Assembly: GCA_946887155.1 (NCBI GenBank) | Contig: CAMPKM010000098.1 | Span: 1-8,664 of the forward strand | Source of the DNA: an uncultured Gemmatimonadota bacterium | GTDB taxonomy: Bacteria > Gemmatimonadota > Gemmatimonadetes > Gemmatimonadales > Gemmatimonadaceae | Direction of reading: 5' to 3' | Length of the DNA stretch: 8,664 bases | In this document: piece by piece, positions 1 to 5,950 of the stretch | Position numbering within the stretch: position 1 is the stretch's first letter | Layout of the letters: every line of letters starts with the position of its first letter | Made by a program: the position numbers and the translations under genes | Notes under the pieces: generated by a model | What the model saw: the letters and a program-made list of their open reading frames with translations, nothing else | What the model was told of the DNA's origin: nothing | Databases searched by the model: none

Positions 1-461
1 TCGCCGGACTGCTTGCCGTTGATCGCCGACACCGGCAGCGGATCGCCGGCCCCAAGCTCGAAGAACTCGTACCACGCCGGGTCGCCGGGATTGTCGACCT
101 TGTTGACGGCCACCAGGAAGGGCTTGCCCGCCTCGCGCAGGATGTCGGCCACGCGACGGTCGATCGGGTGCAGGCCCACCTTGGCATCCACGACCATCAC
201 CAGCAGGTCCGCCTCCTCGATCGCCTGTTCGACCTGGTAGCGGATCGCGGCGTCCATCGGGGCGCGCGGATCGTCGGTGATGCCGCCGGTGTCCACCAGG
301 AAGAACGAACGCCCCTGCCACTCGGCGCGCGCAAAATGCCGGTCGCGCGTGGTGCCGGCTTCCTCGCTCACGATGGCGGTGTCGTGTCCGACGATGCGGT
401 TGAACAGCGCCGACTTTCCGACGTTAGGCCGCCCGACCAGCGCGACGACAGGCGTGGTCAT
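1..461 (-). CDS. der: Ribosome assembly GTPase Der (EngA), N-terminal part
   Basis: Der is a tandem-domain GTPase needed for maturation of the 50S ribosomal subunit. Only the first 153 codons are in the window; the gene runs off the low-coordinate end. Visible are the G1 loop GRPNVGKS (residues 10-17), the G2 region with TTRD (37-40), G3 DTGG (57-60), G4 NKVD (120-123) and a G5-like SA (145-146). This is essentially the whole first G domain; the second G domain and KH-like domain must lie outside. The residues after G5 read SAINGK, where many family members have SAxHG, a small deviation. The ATG at 461 sits inside the ATGA overlap with the stop codon of the upstream radical-SAM gene, so translation is probably coupled. 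No strong Shine-Dalgarno is seen, consistent with coupling. The family call rests on motif order and spacing and is secure. Confidence 0.96.
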   Translation of the reverse strand, partial: MTTPVVALVGRPNVGKSALFNRIVGHDTAIVSEEAGTTRDRHFARAEWQGRSFFLVDTGGITDDPRAPMDAAIRYQVEQAIEEADLLVMVVDAKVGLHPIDRRVADILREAGKPFLVAVNKVDNPGDPAWYEFFELGAGDPLPVSAINGKQSG

Positions 462-1762
462 TCGGCGCCCGCCCCCGCCAGGACGGCGGTATCGGTATCG
501 CCGGCGAGCACGTCGACGAAGTCATACGACGCCATGATCGGCACGCTCAGCGAGGCACGCACGGCATCGAAGGTATCGTCGTCGAGGAACAGACCATCGT
601 CGTTGATCGACTCCGCCGGAATGAGCACGAGGTCCAGGTCATTCCGGTCCGCCAGCATCCGTCGCATGTCTGCTCCAACGAGTAGTCCCGCTGTTGTCAC
701 GCCCGGACCGAACAGCGAGTTCTCGGTGCGGATGACCTCGAACGTCGCCCCGGTCTGCTGCTCGATCTGCCTGACGAGATCAGCCATCAACGGCGCCATG
801 GCGGTCCCGGTGACGACCCCGATGCGCTGGCCGCGCATCTCCGGCAGCGATGCAAGGCCTTCTTCCAACCGGGCCCGCAACGACGCCACCGCACCGACGC
901 CGTTCTCGATCTGCGGAAAGTCCTCGTAGAACGCGGCGGGCGGCAGCGGCAACTCGGCGAGGAGGTACAACTCGTCCGAACCGAACACCCATCGCGTGCC
1001 GCGCTCACGGAGAGCCTTGTCACTCCACCGACCGACTGCCGAGAGAAGCCTGGCTGAATGCTCGCGGCTCATCGACTCGCCCGTGAACAGATGGTTGAAC
1101 TGGGTGAGCCCAACAGGCACGACGGCGACGGTGATAACCGCGTCGCCGAGGTTCCAGAGGTCGGTGAGCGACGCCTCGAGCACGTCACCGTCATTGAGCC
1201 CCGGCACCACGACCATCTGGCAGTGGAAACGGATGCCGTGTGCAGCAAGCCTCGTCAACTGCTCGACGATGTTCGGCACGCGCGGATTGTTGAGCAGGAC
1301 CTTGCGCGATTCCCACGGCGTGGCGTGGACCGACACGTAGAGCGGCGACAGCCGGTACTCCACGATCCGCTGCTCGTCGCGCTCCTTCAGGTTGGAGAGC
1401 GTCGCGAAATTCCCGTACGCGAACGACAGCCGATAGTCGTCGTCGCGGATGTAGAGGTTCCGGCGCAGACCCTTGGGCAGGCCTTCGATGAAGCAGAACT
1501 CGCACCGGTTGGCACAGCGCCTGACCGATGGCGGCACCAGCTCAACGCCCAGCGGTTCCCCTTCCGGCCGCTCGATATCGAACTCGAGTTCCTCGCCATC
1601 CGGCTGGCGCGCGTGAACGAGCAGGTTTTCGTCCGCGGTCAGGAACTCCCAGTCGAGGAAGTCGCCAACTTCGCGTCCGTTCACCGCCAGAAGTTCGGTT
1701 CCCGGCTTTATTCCCAGTTCATCCGCGATCGTGCCAGGGCGGACTCGGGCGACTGTGACCAT
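458..1762 (-). CDS. DUF512 family protein: PDZ-like domain plus radical SAM
   Basis: A 434-residue protein of the DUF512 / TIGR03279-type family, annotated elsewhere only as a putative FeS or radical-SAM protein; no reaction is established that I know of. Residues 1-65 look like a PDZ-type domain (ARVRPGTIADELGIKPG, then LLAVNGREV). Next comes the radical-SAM cluster motif CANRCEFC (C83, C87, C90), expected to bind a 4Fe-4S cluster and S-adenosylmethionine, followed by family signatures LPKGLRRNLYIRDDDYRLSF (95-114) and LYVSVHATP (141-149). The DUF512 part fills the C-terminal third. I chose the ATG at 1762: a longer reading from TTG 1846 would begin before the predicted transcription start (about 1842) and add 28 residues, translated from the hairpin, ahead of the PDZ domain. 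No clear Shine-Dalgarno precedes 1762. The TGA overlaps the ATG of der by 4 bases. DUF512 next to der is, as I recall, also seen in Clostridia, suggesting a translation- or ribosome-linked role. Confidence 0.92.
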   Translation of the reverse strand: MVTVARVRPGTIADELGIKPGTELLAVNGREVGDFLDWEFLTADENLLVHARQPDGEELEFDIERPEGEPLGVELVPPSVRRCANRCEFCFIEGLPKGLRRNLYIRDDDYRLSFAYGNFATLSNLKERDEQRIVEYRLSPLYVSVHATPWESRKVLLNNPRVPNIVEQLTRLAAHGIRFHCQMVVVPGLNDGDVLEASLTDLWNLGDAVITVAVVPVGLTQFNHLFTGESMSREHSARLLSAVGRWSDKALRERGTRWVFGSDELYLLAELPLPPAAFYEDFPQIENGVGAVASLRARLEEGLASLPEMRGQRIGVVTGTAMAPLMADLVRQIEQQTGATFEVIRTENSLFGPGVTTAGLLVGADMRRMLADRNDLDLVLIPAESINDDGLFLDDDTFDAVRASLSVPIMASYDFVDVLAGDTDTAVLAGAGAE

Positions 1763-1777
1763 GCTTCGCCAAGAGAG

Positions 1778-1809
1778 AAAAAGGGAAGACGGCGTGCGCG
1801 CGCCTTCCC
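1778..1809 (-). terminator. Intrinsic-terminator-like hairpin in the DUF512-der leader
   Basis: On the minus strand, GGGAAGGCG (1809-1801) can pair with CGCC and TTCCC (1794-1791 and 1787-1783) with a 3-base bulge, or GGGAAG with CTTCCC in register. Five T residues (1782-1778) follow at once, then CTCTC. This is the layout of a Rho-independent terminator, but it lies after the predicted promoter (1849-1877) and 16 bases before the start codon at 1762. It could attenuate DUF512-der, or end a short RNA of about 65 bases. The plus strand has no T run after the hairpin, so it is not a terminator for that strand. The structure is read by eye; no folding energy was computed. Confidence 0.6.
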
Positions 1810-1848
1810 TCGTTTGGCATCCGATACTCTGGGCGCCGATGCTCAACC

Positions 1849-1877
1849 ATCTTAGCAGGCCACGGTCGCGAAATCAA
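1849..1877 (-). promoter_or_regulatory. Sigma-70-type promoter of DUF512-der
   Basis: Reading the minus strand, TTGATT (1877-1872) is followed after exactly 17 bases by TAAGAT (1854-1849), with TG one base before the -10 box, an extended -10 feature. The expected start is near 1842, giving a leader of about 80 bases. It stands between the terminator of the lipoprotein gene and the DUF512 gene, where a promoter is needed. The housekeeping sigma factor of this organism is assumed to have the usual preferences. Confidence 0.6.
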
Positions 1878-1920
1878 TGAATCCAAAGGACTTTGACCGC
1901 CGCGCTTCATGCCGCATGTG

Positions 1921-1950
1921 AAAAGGTCGGACCCGGTGGTCCGACCTTTT
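1921..1950 (-). terminator. Bidirectional intrinsic terminator after the lipoprotein gene
   Basis: A perfect 13-bp inverted repeat, AAAAGGTCGGACC and GGTCCGACCTTTT, encloses a 4-base loop. The A4 and T4 ends give a U-tract on either strand, so it can stop transcription in both directions. It begins 37 bases past the TAA of the lipoprotein gene and separates that gene from the promoter at 1849-1877. The bases between the stop codon and the hairpin hold a weaker repeat, CAGCAG and CTGCTG, which may stack beside it. Confidence 0.9.
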
Positions 1951-1986
1951 CGCGGCTGTCAGCAGACCATTCGGCTGCTGGTCGAT

Positions 1987-2943
1987 TTACTTCTCGACGA
2001 GGATCAGGAATTTGGACGGCGCCCAGAACTTTTCGCTGTCCGTGATGGTCAACGTACCCTTCACGATCGCGTCTCGCGGACGGGCCAGGTCGGTGTACTC
2101 GAGCGCCTGGCGCGACACGATCCGGTACTCCTTGTCGGCCCGGGGCAACATGATCTGCCGATCCCGTGACTTGGAAAGCACGGTGAACTGCGAGGGATCG
2201 AGCGTTCGCGCCGGCACCATGGACTTGCCGCGGCCGAACATGAGCAGCGTGCCACCCTCGCGCCGGACGAGACCCTTCTCGGTCAGTTCGCGTTCGCTGC
2301 CGATGGCAACGAACACGGAATCCTCGCGCGCCTCCATGGTCGTCGCGACAATGACCAGCGAATCCTTCTGGCTGGCGAGTACGATGTTCGCGCGCACCAC
2401 GCTGTCGACCTTCTGCTCCAGCATCGTGATTTCGGCGCGCTGCGCTTCGACCGTTGTGCGAAGCTCACCCAGTGCCGTCTCATGCTCGCGAAGCTGCGCG
2501 AGCGTGGTCGCATCCGATGCGGCATGACTGGCGCTGTCGTTACGGATCTGGCGCAGCCGTGCCTCACTCGCGTTCAGCCGGTTGATCAGCGCCGTCACCT
2601 TCTTCTGAACCGTCGCGAGTTGAGCCGAGGTGTTCTGGATCGCCGACTCGATCTGGGTCGTGTCTCCGGAGACGCGGAGGGATCGGACGCGAGACAGGTC
2701 ACGCTCGATTTCCGCGACGAGACGGGCGCTCGCGGTGGCGTCCCCGATGATCTGGCTCTGCTCGCTCAACTGCCGCTGCCGCATGGCGAGCAGCGAGTCC
2801 TTCACGATGATGAGCGAGTCCTTGGCGCGCGATGACCGCGCGAGGGCAAGGCCCGTGTCTGACGCTGACCCGGGGATAGGCGTTTCACGATCGCACGCGG
2901 ACAGCAGTGCGAGCGGAAGCGCGAGGGTCATCAAGCGGCGCAT
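1987..2943 (-). CDS. Coiled-coil lipoprotein of unknown function
   Basis: A 318-residue exported protein I cannot assign to a characterised family. The N-terminus is a lipoprotein signal peptide: MRRLM, a short hydrophobic run, then lipobox LSAC with the lipid-bearing cysteine at 17. The residue after it is Asp18; in Escherichia coli Asp at this place retains lipoproteins in the inner membrane, but whether that holds here is unknown. Residues about 40-215 are rich in Ala, Glu, Gln, Arg and Ser with heptad-like spacing and predict a long coiled coil. Residues about 222-318 form a separate domain, likely beta-rich, ending LTITDSEKFWAPSKFLILVE; this resembles, from memory, the C-terminal domain of some Bacteroidota coiled-coil lipoproteins. 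I chose the ATG at 2943 because GGAG lies 6 bases before it; an ATG at 2955 is possible but has no such site. The gene stands alone between two terminators. Confidence 0.88.
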   Translation of the reverse strand: MRRLMTLALPLALLSACDRETPIPGSASDTGLALARSSRAKDSLIIVKDSLLAMRQRQLSEQSQIIGDATASARLVAEIERDLSRVRSLRVSGDTTQIESAIQNTSAQLATVQKKVTALINRLNASEARLRQIRNDSASHAASDATTLAQLREHETALGELRTTVEAQRAEITMLEQKVDSVVRANIVLASQKDSLVIVATTMEAREDSVFVAIGSERELTEKGLVRREGGTLLMFGRGKSMVPARTLDPSQFTVLSKSRDRQIMLPRADKEYRIVSRQALEYTDLARPRDAIVKGTLTITDSEKFWAPSKFLILVEK

Positions 2944-2949
2944 TGATTT

Positions 2950-2953
2950 CTCC
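2950..2953 (-). promoter_or_regulatory. Ribosome binding site deciding the lipoprotein start
   Basis: GGAG followed by the 6-base spacer AAATCA and ATG at 2943. The site overlaps the alternative ATG at 2955 and favours the shorter protein, which then opens directly with the basic residues of the signal peptide. Confidence 0.75.
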
Positions 2954-3069
2954 ATTCGGTTGATCGGTGGTGCTCGGGACCGCAAGCCGCTCGGGCCCGC
3001 TCGTCAGCGCACTGAATCTATACGAAGCTGATCACGACTCGAAGCCACTGTGGCAAGGAGTGTTCCGGT

Positions 3070-3105
3070 AAAAGCAGAACGGCGACGCCGGAATCGACGT
3101 CGCCG
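3070..3105 (-). terminator. Likely terminator of the uvrC-thrC-larC-TPR unit
   Basis: CGGCGACG (3080-3087) and CGTCGCCG (3098-3105) form a perfect 8-bp GC-rich stem with a 10-base loop. On the minus strand it is followed by TTCTGC and then TTTT (3073-3070), an interrupted U-tract. It starts 30 bases after the stop codon of the TPR protein gene. The imperfect U-tract makes it weaker evidence than the terminator at 1921-1950, but the position is right. Confidence 0.65.
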
Positions 3106-3135
3106 CTCGCTACAGAAAGAAAATTGTGACGCAGA

Positions 3136-4674
3136 TCACGAAGGGAATGGAGCGTACCGAAATGCGGCCACACCCGGCTTGTCCGTGATTTCGACGCGGA
3201 AGGACTTGCTGCCTTTTCCGCGAACACCTTCGACCGCGACATCGCGCGTCTCGAGCACCGTGCCAGCGGCATCGAGGAACTCCAACTTGAGTGTGTAGCT
3301 CTTCTCTTCGTCGCCGCGATTCTCGATTGAGCCGGCGAGCACGTGATGACCCTCATCGTGGCTGAAGAGGTTGAATGACACCCTGGCCTTCGCGTTCTGC
3401 ATCTTCTCGTAGAAGTACAGCAGCGAATCGTTGGCCACCTTGAACGCGACCGCGGCCGGATCGGGGAGGTCCTTTCCTTCTGCCGCCGCGCGAAGCTGTC
3501 GTGCGCGCGCCTGCCAATAAAGCGCGGAGAGCTGGGAGTTGTCCGGGTTCTCCGGATCGACCTCGTGCAGCCGCTTCAGGATACCAGGCAACGAGTCGAG
3601 CTTGTTGAGCGTGGAGTCGGTGTACACCGTCGCCAGGTTGAACAGGCCGTCGCGCGAGTACGGATTCTTCTTCAGGCCCGCTTCGAACAACTGCGCGGCC
3701 ATCGCGTTCTGTTCGGCACGGGCGGCGCCGACGCCAGCCTCGAGCAGGTTGAGGTCCGTGTACTTGTCGGGATTGGCGAGCATCTCGTCGAACAGCTGGC
3801 GCGCCGCAGCGACGTCACCGGACTTGAGCTGCGCCGTGGCGATGGCCGACTGCGCCTTCATGTCGTCGGGGAATTCCTGCAGGTACTCCCGCAGGTAGGC
3901 GACGACTTCGTTCATCTTCGCGGTCTTTGCCGCACCCTCGACCTTTTCGCCTTCGTCGATCATGAGCTGCGCGACGAGGATCGTTGCGGTCTTCCGCTCA
4001 TTCACGTCGACCGTCGTGTCGCCCTTCATCAACTCGGCGACCTTCCTGAACGACGCGATGGCGCCCGGCATGTCATCCTTCGACTGCTGGATGTTGCCAA
4101 GGATGTTGTAGCCGAAGTACGCAACGGGATAATTGTCGTAAATCATCAGCGAGCGACGGACCAGCACCTCGGCCGAATCGACCTGCTGCGCGTTGTACGC
4201 GTTCACAGCATCGTTCACGAGCGTGCTGTACGGATTACGACGCCAGGCCTCGGTTTCTTCCTTGCAAGCCGGCATCTCCGACTCGGCGAGATCGAGCAAC
4301 GAGTCCGCGGTGGCAAGCATGTCGATCTGCCCATCGGGATCCATGGTGTAGCCGATGTCGCCACGCCGCACCGTACGCGGCATGTCGGGCAGCGACGAGA
4401 GGTCGATCAGCGCGCGGCCGTGGACCATGTTCGCTGCGATCTGGTTGCTCCGGACTTTTTCCGGTTCCTTGGTAAGCAGGTTGATCGCCCGGACATACGC
4501 TTTCCGCTTGTCCTCCGGCTTACCGACGATTGCGGTCTCGACCGCCCTCAGGGCGTCCTTCACCTGCCCCGGCTTGCCGTAATCGATGCGGCAGGCTTCA
4601 CCCTGAGCCAGGGCCGGCATCGCAGCCGCCGCCAGCAGGGAAAGGGCGATCGAAGCAGAACGGATTGCACTCAT
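3136..4674 (-). CDS. Secreted TPR-repeat protein with FxLYD-like C-terminal domain
   Basis: A 512-residue exported protein of unknown function. Residues 1-23 are a Sec signal peptide (basic MSAIRSA, a hydrophobic core rich in Leu and Ala, and an AxA-type site at ALA 21-23 before Gln24). There is no lipobox, so it is expected to be soluble in the periplasm. Residues about 150-390 read as degenerate TPR helices, for example AIASFRKVAELM (205-216), DVAAARQLFDEMLANP (287-302) and NAMAAQLFEAGLKKNP (323-338). TPRs usually hold protein partners. Residues about 425-512 form a beta-type domain with LEFLDAAGTVLETRDVAV (464-481), resembling FxLYD-like domains; this match is by eye. Only two cysteines remain in the mature protein (28 and 137) and could form a disulfide. 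The ATG at 4674 has GAGGAG 7 bases upstream and opens the signal peptide; the same frame stays open to 4845 inside larC, but that extension would bury the signal peptide. It follows larC by 55 bases. Confidence 0.9.
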   Translation of the reverse strand: MSAIRSASIALSLLAAAAMPALAQGEACRIDYGKPGQVKDALRAVETAIVGKPEDKRKAYVRAINLLTKEPEKVRSNQIAANMVHGRALIDLSSLPDMPRTVRRGDIGYTMDPDGQIDMLATADSLLDLAESEMPACKEETEAWRRNPYSTLVNDAVNAYNAQQVDSAEVLVRRSLMIYDNYPVAYFGYNILGNIQQSKDDMPGAIASFRKVAELMKGDTTVDVNERKTATILVAQLMIDEGEKVEGAAKTAKMNEVVAYLREYLQEFPDDMKAQSAIATAQLKSGDVAAARQLFDEMLANPDKYTDLNLLEAGVGAARAEQNAMAAQLFEAGLKKNPYSRDGLFNLATVYTDSTLNKLDSLPGILKRLHEVDPENPDNSQLSALYWQARARQLRAAAEGKDLPDPAAVAFKVANDSLLYFYEKMQNAKARVSFNLFSHDEGHHVLAGSIENRGDEEKSYTLKLEFLDAAGTVLETRDVAVEGVRGKGSKSFRVEITDKPGVAAFRYAPFPS

Positions 4675-4681
4675 TATGAAT

Positions 4682-4687
4682 CTCCTC
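4682..4687 (-). promoter_or_regulatory. Strong ribosome binding site of the TPR protein gene
   Basis: GAGGAG, then a 7-base spacer, then ATG at 4674. It is the best Shine-Dalgarno in the window and settles the start against the longer open frame reaching to 4845. It suggests this protein is made at a higher rate than the overlapping, coupled genes upstream. Confidence 0.8.
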
Positions 4688-4729
4688 ACGATGAACCGCG
4701 TGCGAGCGCGGCGTTGGTACTCCGCGGTG

Positions 4730-5896
4730 TTACTCCAACTCCACCGCGGCAAGCGCGAGTGACGCCACGTCGCCGAGCGAACGCCCGGTCGCGCGCGACA
4801 CCACCTGAATGTCCTCGTATTCCGGCTTCCCGCGATGACCACCATCGGGAAGCGTTGCCACCTTCACTCGTACAGAGTGCCCCAGTACGTCTACCGTCCG
4901 CTGCTCACGACGCAGCGCGCGGCGCTCCACGGTGCTGCGCCTGATCCCGAGCGTCGTCGTCGTGGCGAACAATTCGTCTTCGAGCCGCCGTGACAACTCG
5001 GGTCGCGTCAGGACTTCGACGCGGACACCCATCCGTCCCTTCTTCATCTGCACCGCGGTAGTCGTGACATCGAGCGCGCCAAGTTCGCGCAGTCGATCCG
5101 ACGCGCTCGCGACATGTTCGGCAGAAATATCGTCGAGATCCGTCGCCAGCACGTCGAGCGTCTCGACCTCGGCCGCCGTGCCCACCGCGTCGGCGAGCAC
5201 GATGCGGAGTGCATTCGGCCGATCCGCGAACTCCCTGGTCCCCGCCCCGAAGCCACTTCGCCGCGGTATATGTGTCGGTGGACGCCCCTCGGACAACACG
5301 CGAACGAGAGCGGCGCCCGTGGGCGTCACCAATTCCCCCGACCCGGCAGGACCCGGTTGAACCGGCTGTCCCTCGAGCAGGCGCAACGTCGCTGGCGCCG
5401 GCACCGGGAGAATCCCGTGCGCCGTCTTCACCGATCCGTCACCCATGGAAATCACGCCACTGTAAACGCGTGACACCCCCAGTTCGCTCAAGCCCCAGAT
5501 AGCTCCCATGACGTCGAGAATGGCGTCTACCGCACCGACCTCATGCAAGTGGACCTTTTCGATAGTGGTCCCGTGCATTTCCGCCTCGACGCCGGCGATC
5601 GCCGTGAACGCCGCATCGGCCTTTTCCTTCACGTGCCCGGGTGCATCGGCTTTCTGCACGATCTCCCGGATGTGGCGCAGGTGGCGACCATGCGGTTGCG
5701 GCGGGATGTCGAAATCGACCTTGGTACAGGCGATCTGGCCCCGGATAACGCGGTCCACCCGCACTCCTACCCCATCGAGTCCGAGTCGATCGGGGAGGGC
5801 GCGGAGCCAATCCGGCTCGAGACCCACGCTGATCAGCGCACCCAGGGTCATGTCGCCGGAGATACCGCTGAAGGGGTCGAGGATTGCGATAGTCAC
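4730..5896 (-). CDS. larC: LarC, nickel insertion enzyme for the nickel-pincer cofactor
   Basis: LarC uses CTP to insert nickel into pyridinium-3,5-bisthiocarboxylic acid mononucleotide, giving the nickel-pincer nucleotide used by lactate racemase (LarA) and related epimerases. The 388 residues are full length in one frame; in some lactobacilli the same protein needs a ribosomal frameshift. Family signatures in order: FSGISGDM (9-16), the His-rich PHGRHLRHI linker (69-77), HEVGAVDAILD (118-128), TPTGAAL (191-197), DLDDISAE (253-260), QMKKGRMG (283-290) and GKPEYED (356-362). The fifth motif is usually closer to ETNIDDM, so this copy deviates there (ATDLDDI). The start is a GTG at 5896 with AAGG three bases upstream; the protein then opens directly with the conserved DPFSGISGDM block. 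It lies 54 bases after the threonine synthase gene. LarB and LarE, which make the precursor, and LarA are not in the window. Family call is secure; activity is inferred. Confidence 0.95.
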   Translation of the reverse strand: MTIAILDPFSGISGDMTLGALISVGLEPDWLRALPDRLGLDGVGVRVDRVIRGQIACTKVDFDIPPQPHGRHLRHIREIVQKADAPGHVKEKADAAFTAIAGVEAEMHGTTIEKVHLHEVGAVDAILDVMGAIWGLSELGVSRVYSGVISMGDGSVKTAHGILPVPAPATLRLLEGQPVQPGPAGSGELVTPTGAALVRVLSEGRPPTHIPRRSGFGAGTREFADRPNALRIVLADAVGTAAEVETLDVLATDLDDISAEHVASASDRLRELGALDVTTTAVQMKKGRMGVRVEVLTRPELSRRLEDELFATTTTLGIRRSTVERRALRREQRTVDVLGHSVRVKVATLPDGGHRGKPEYEDIQVVSRATGRSLGDVASLALAAVELE

Positions 5897-5910
5897 CGGC
5901 CTTGAAATTA

Positions 5911-5931
5911 CACACGCCGGGCTCCGGTGTG
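5911..5931 (-). other. Small hairpin between thrC and larC
   Basis: On the minus strand CACAC and GTGTG (5931-5927 and 5915-5911) pair, and inner CGG and CCG can extend the stem with a 2-base bulge and a 3-base loop. TAATTTC follows. The T-run is too weak for a confident terminator. The hairpin ends 14 bases before the larC GTG, so it might tune larC translation, stabilise the upstream message or mean nothing. Confidence 0.3.
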
Positions 5932-5950
5932 CCAGCCGATGCTGTTCTGG

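Noticed and set aside
1763..1846. N-terminal extension of the DUF512 protein from a TTG at 1846
   Set aside because: The codons lie over the predicted transcription start and the hairpin, and the added residues do not look like part of a PDZ domain. The ATG at 1762 fits the domain start.
1058..1855. A 265-codon plus-strand frame opposite the DUF512 gene
   Set aside because: It mirrors a gene with clear radical-SAM motifs, has no recognisable domain and no ribosome binding site.
1816..1920. tRNA or other structured RNA gene between the terminator and the DUF512 leader
   Set aside because: No cloverleaf, no TTCGA arm and no CCA end on either strand; the stretch is explained by the promoter and leader.
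2988..3060. Promoter for the lipoprotein gene, with TATAGA near 3018-3023 and TTGCCA near 3052-3057 on the minus strand
   Set aside because: The two boxes are 28 bases apart, far from the 16-18 needed, and no other -35 box fits TATAGA. A promoter must exist here, but I cannot place it.
4688..4703. CCGCG and CGCGG hairpin before the TPR protein start
   Set aside because: Only five base pairs in GC-rich DNA with no T-run; likely chance.
3565..4944. A 459-codon open frame on the plus strand covering the TPR protein gene
   Set aside because: Long antisense frames are expected in GC-rich coding DNA. Its translation is Arg-rich and low in recognisable motifs, while the minus strand encodes a signal peptide, TPR helices and a clean ribosome binding site.
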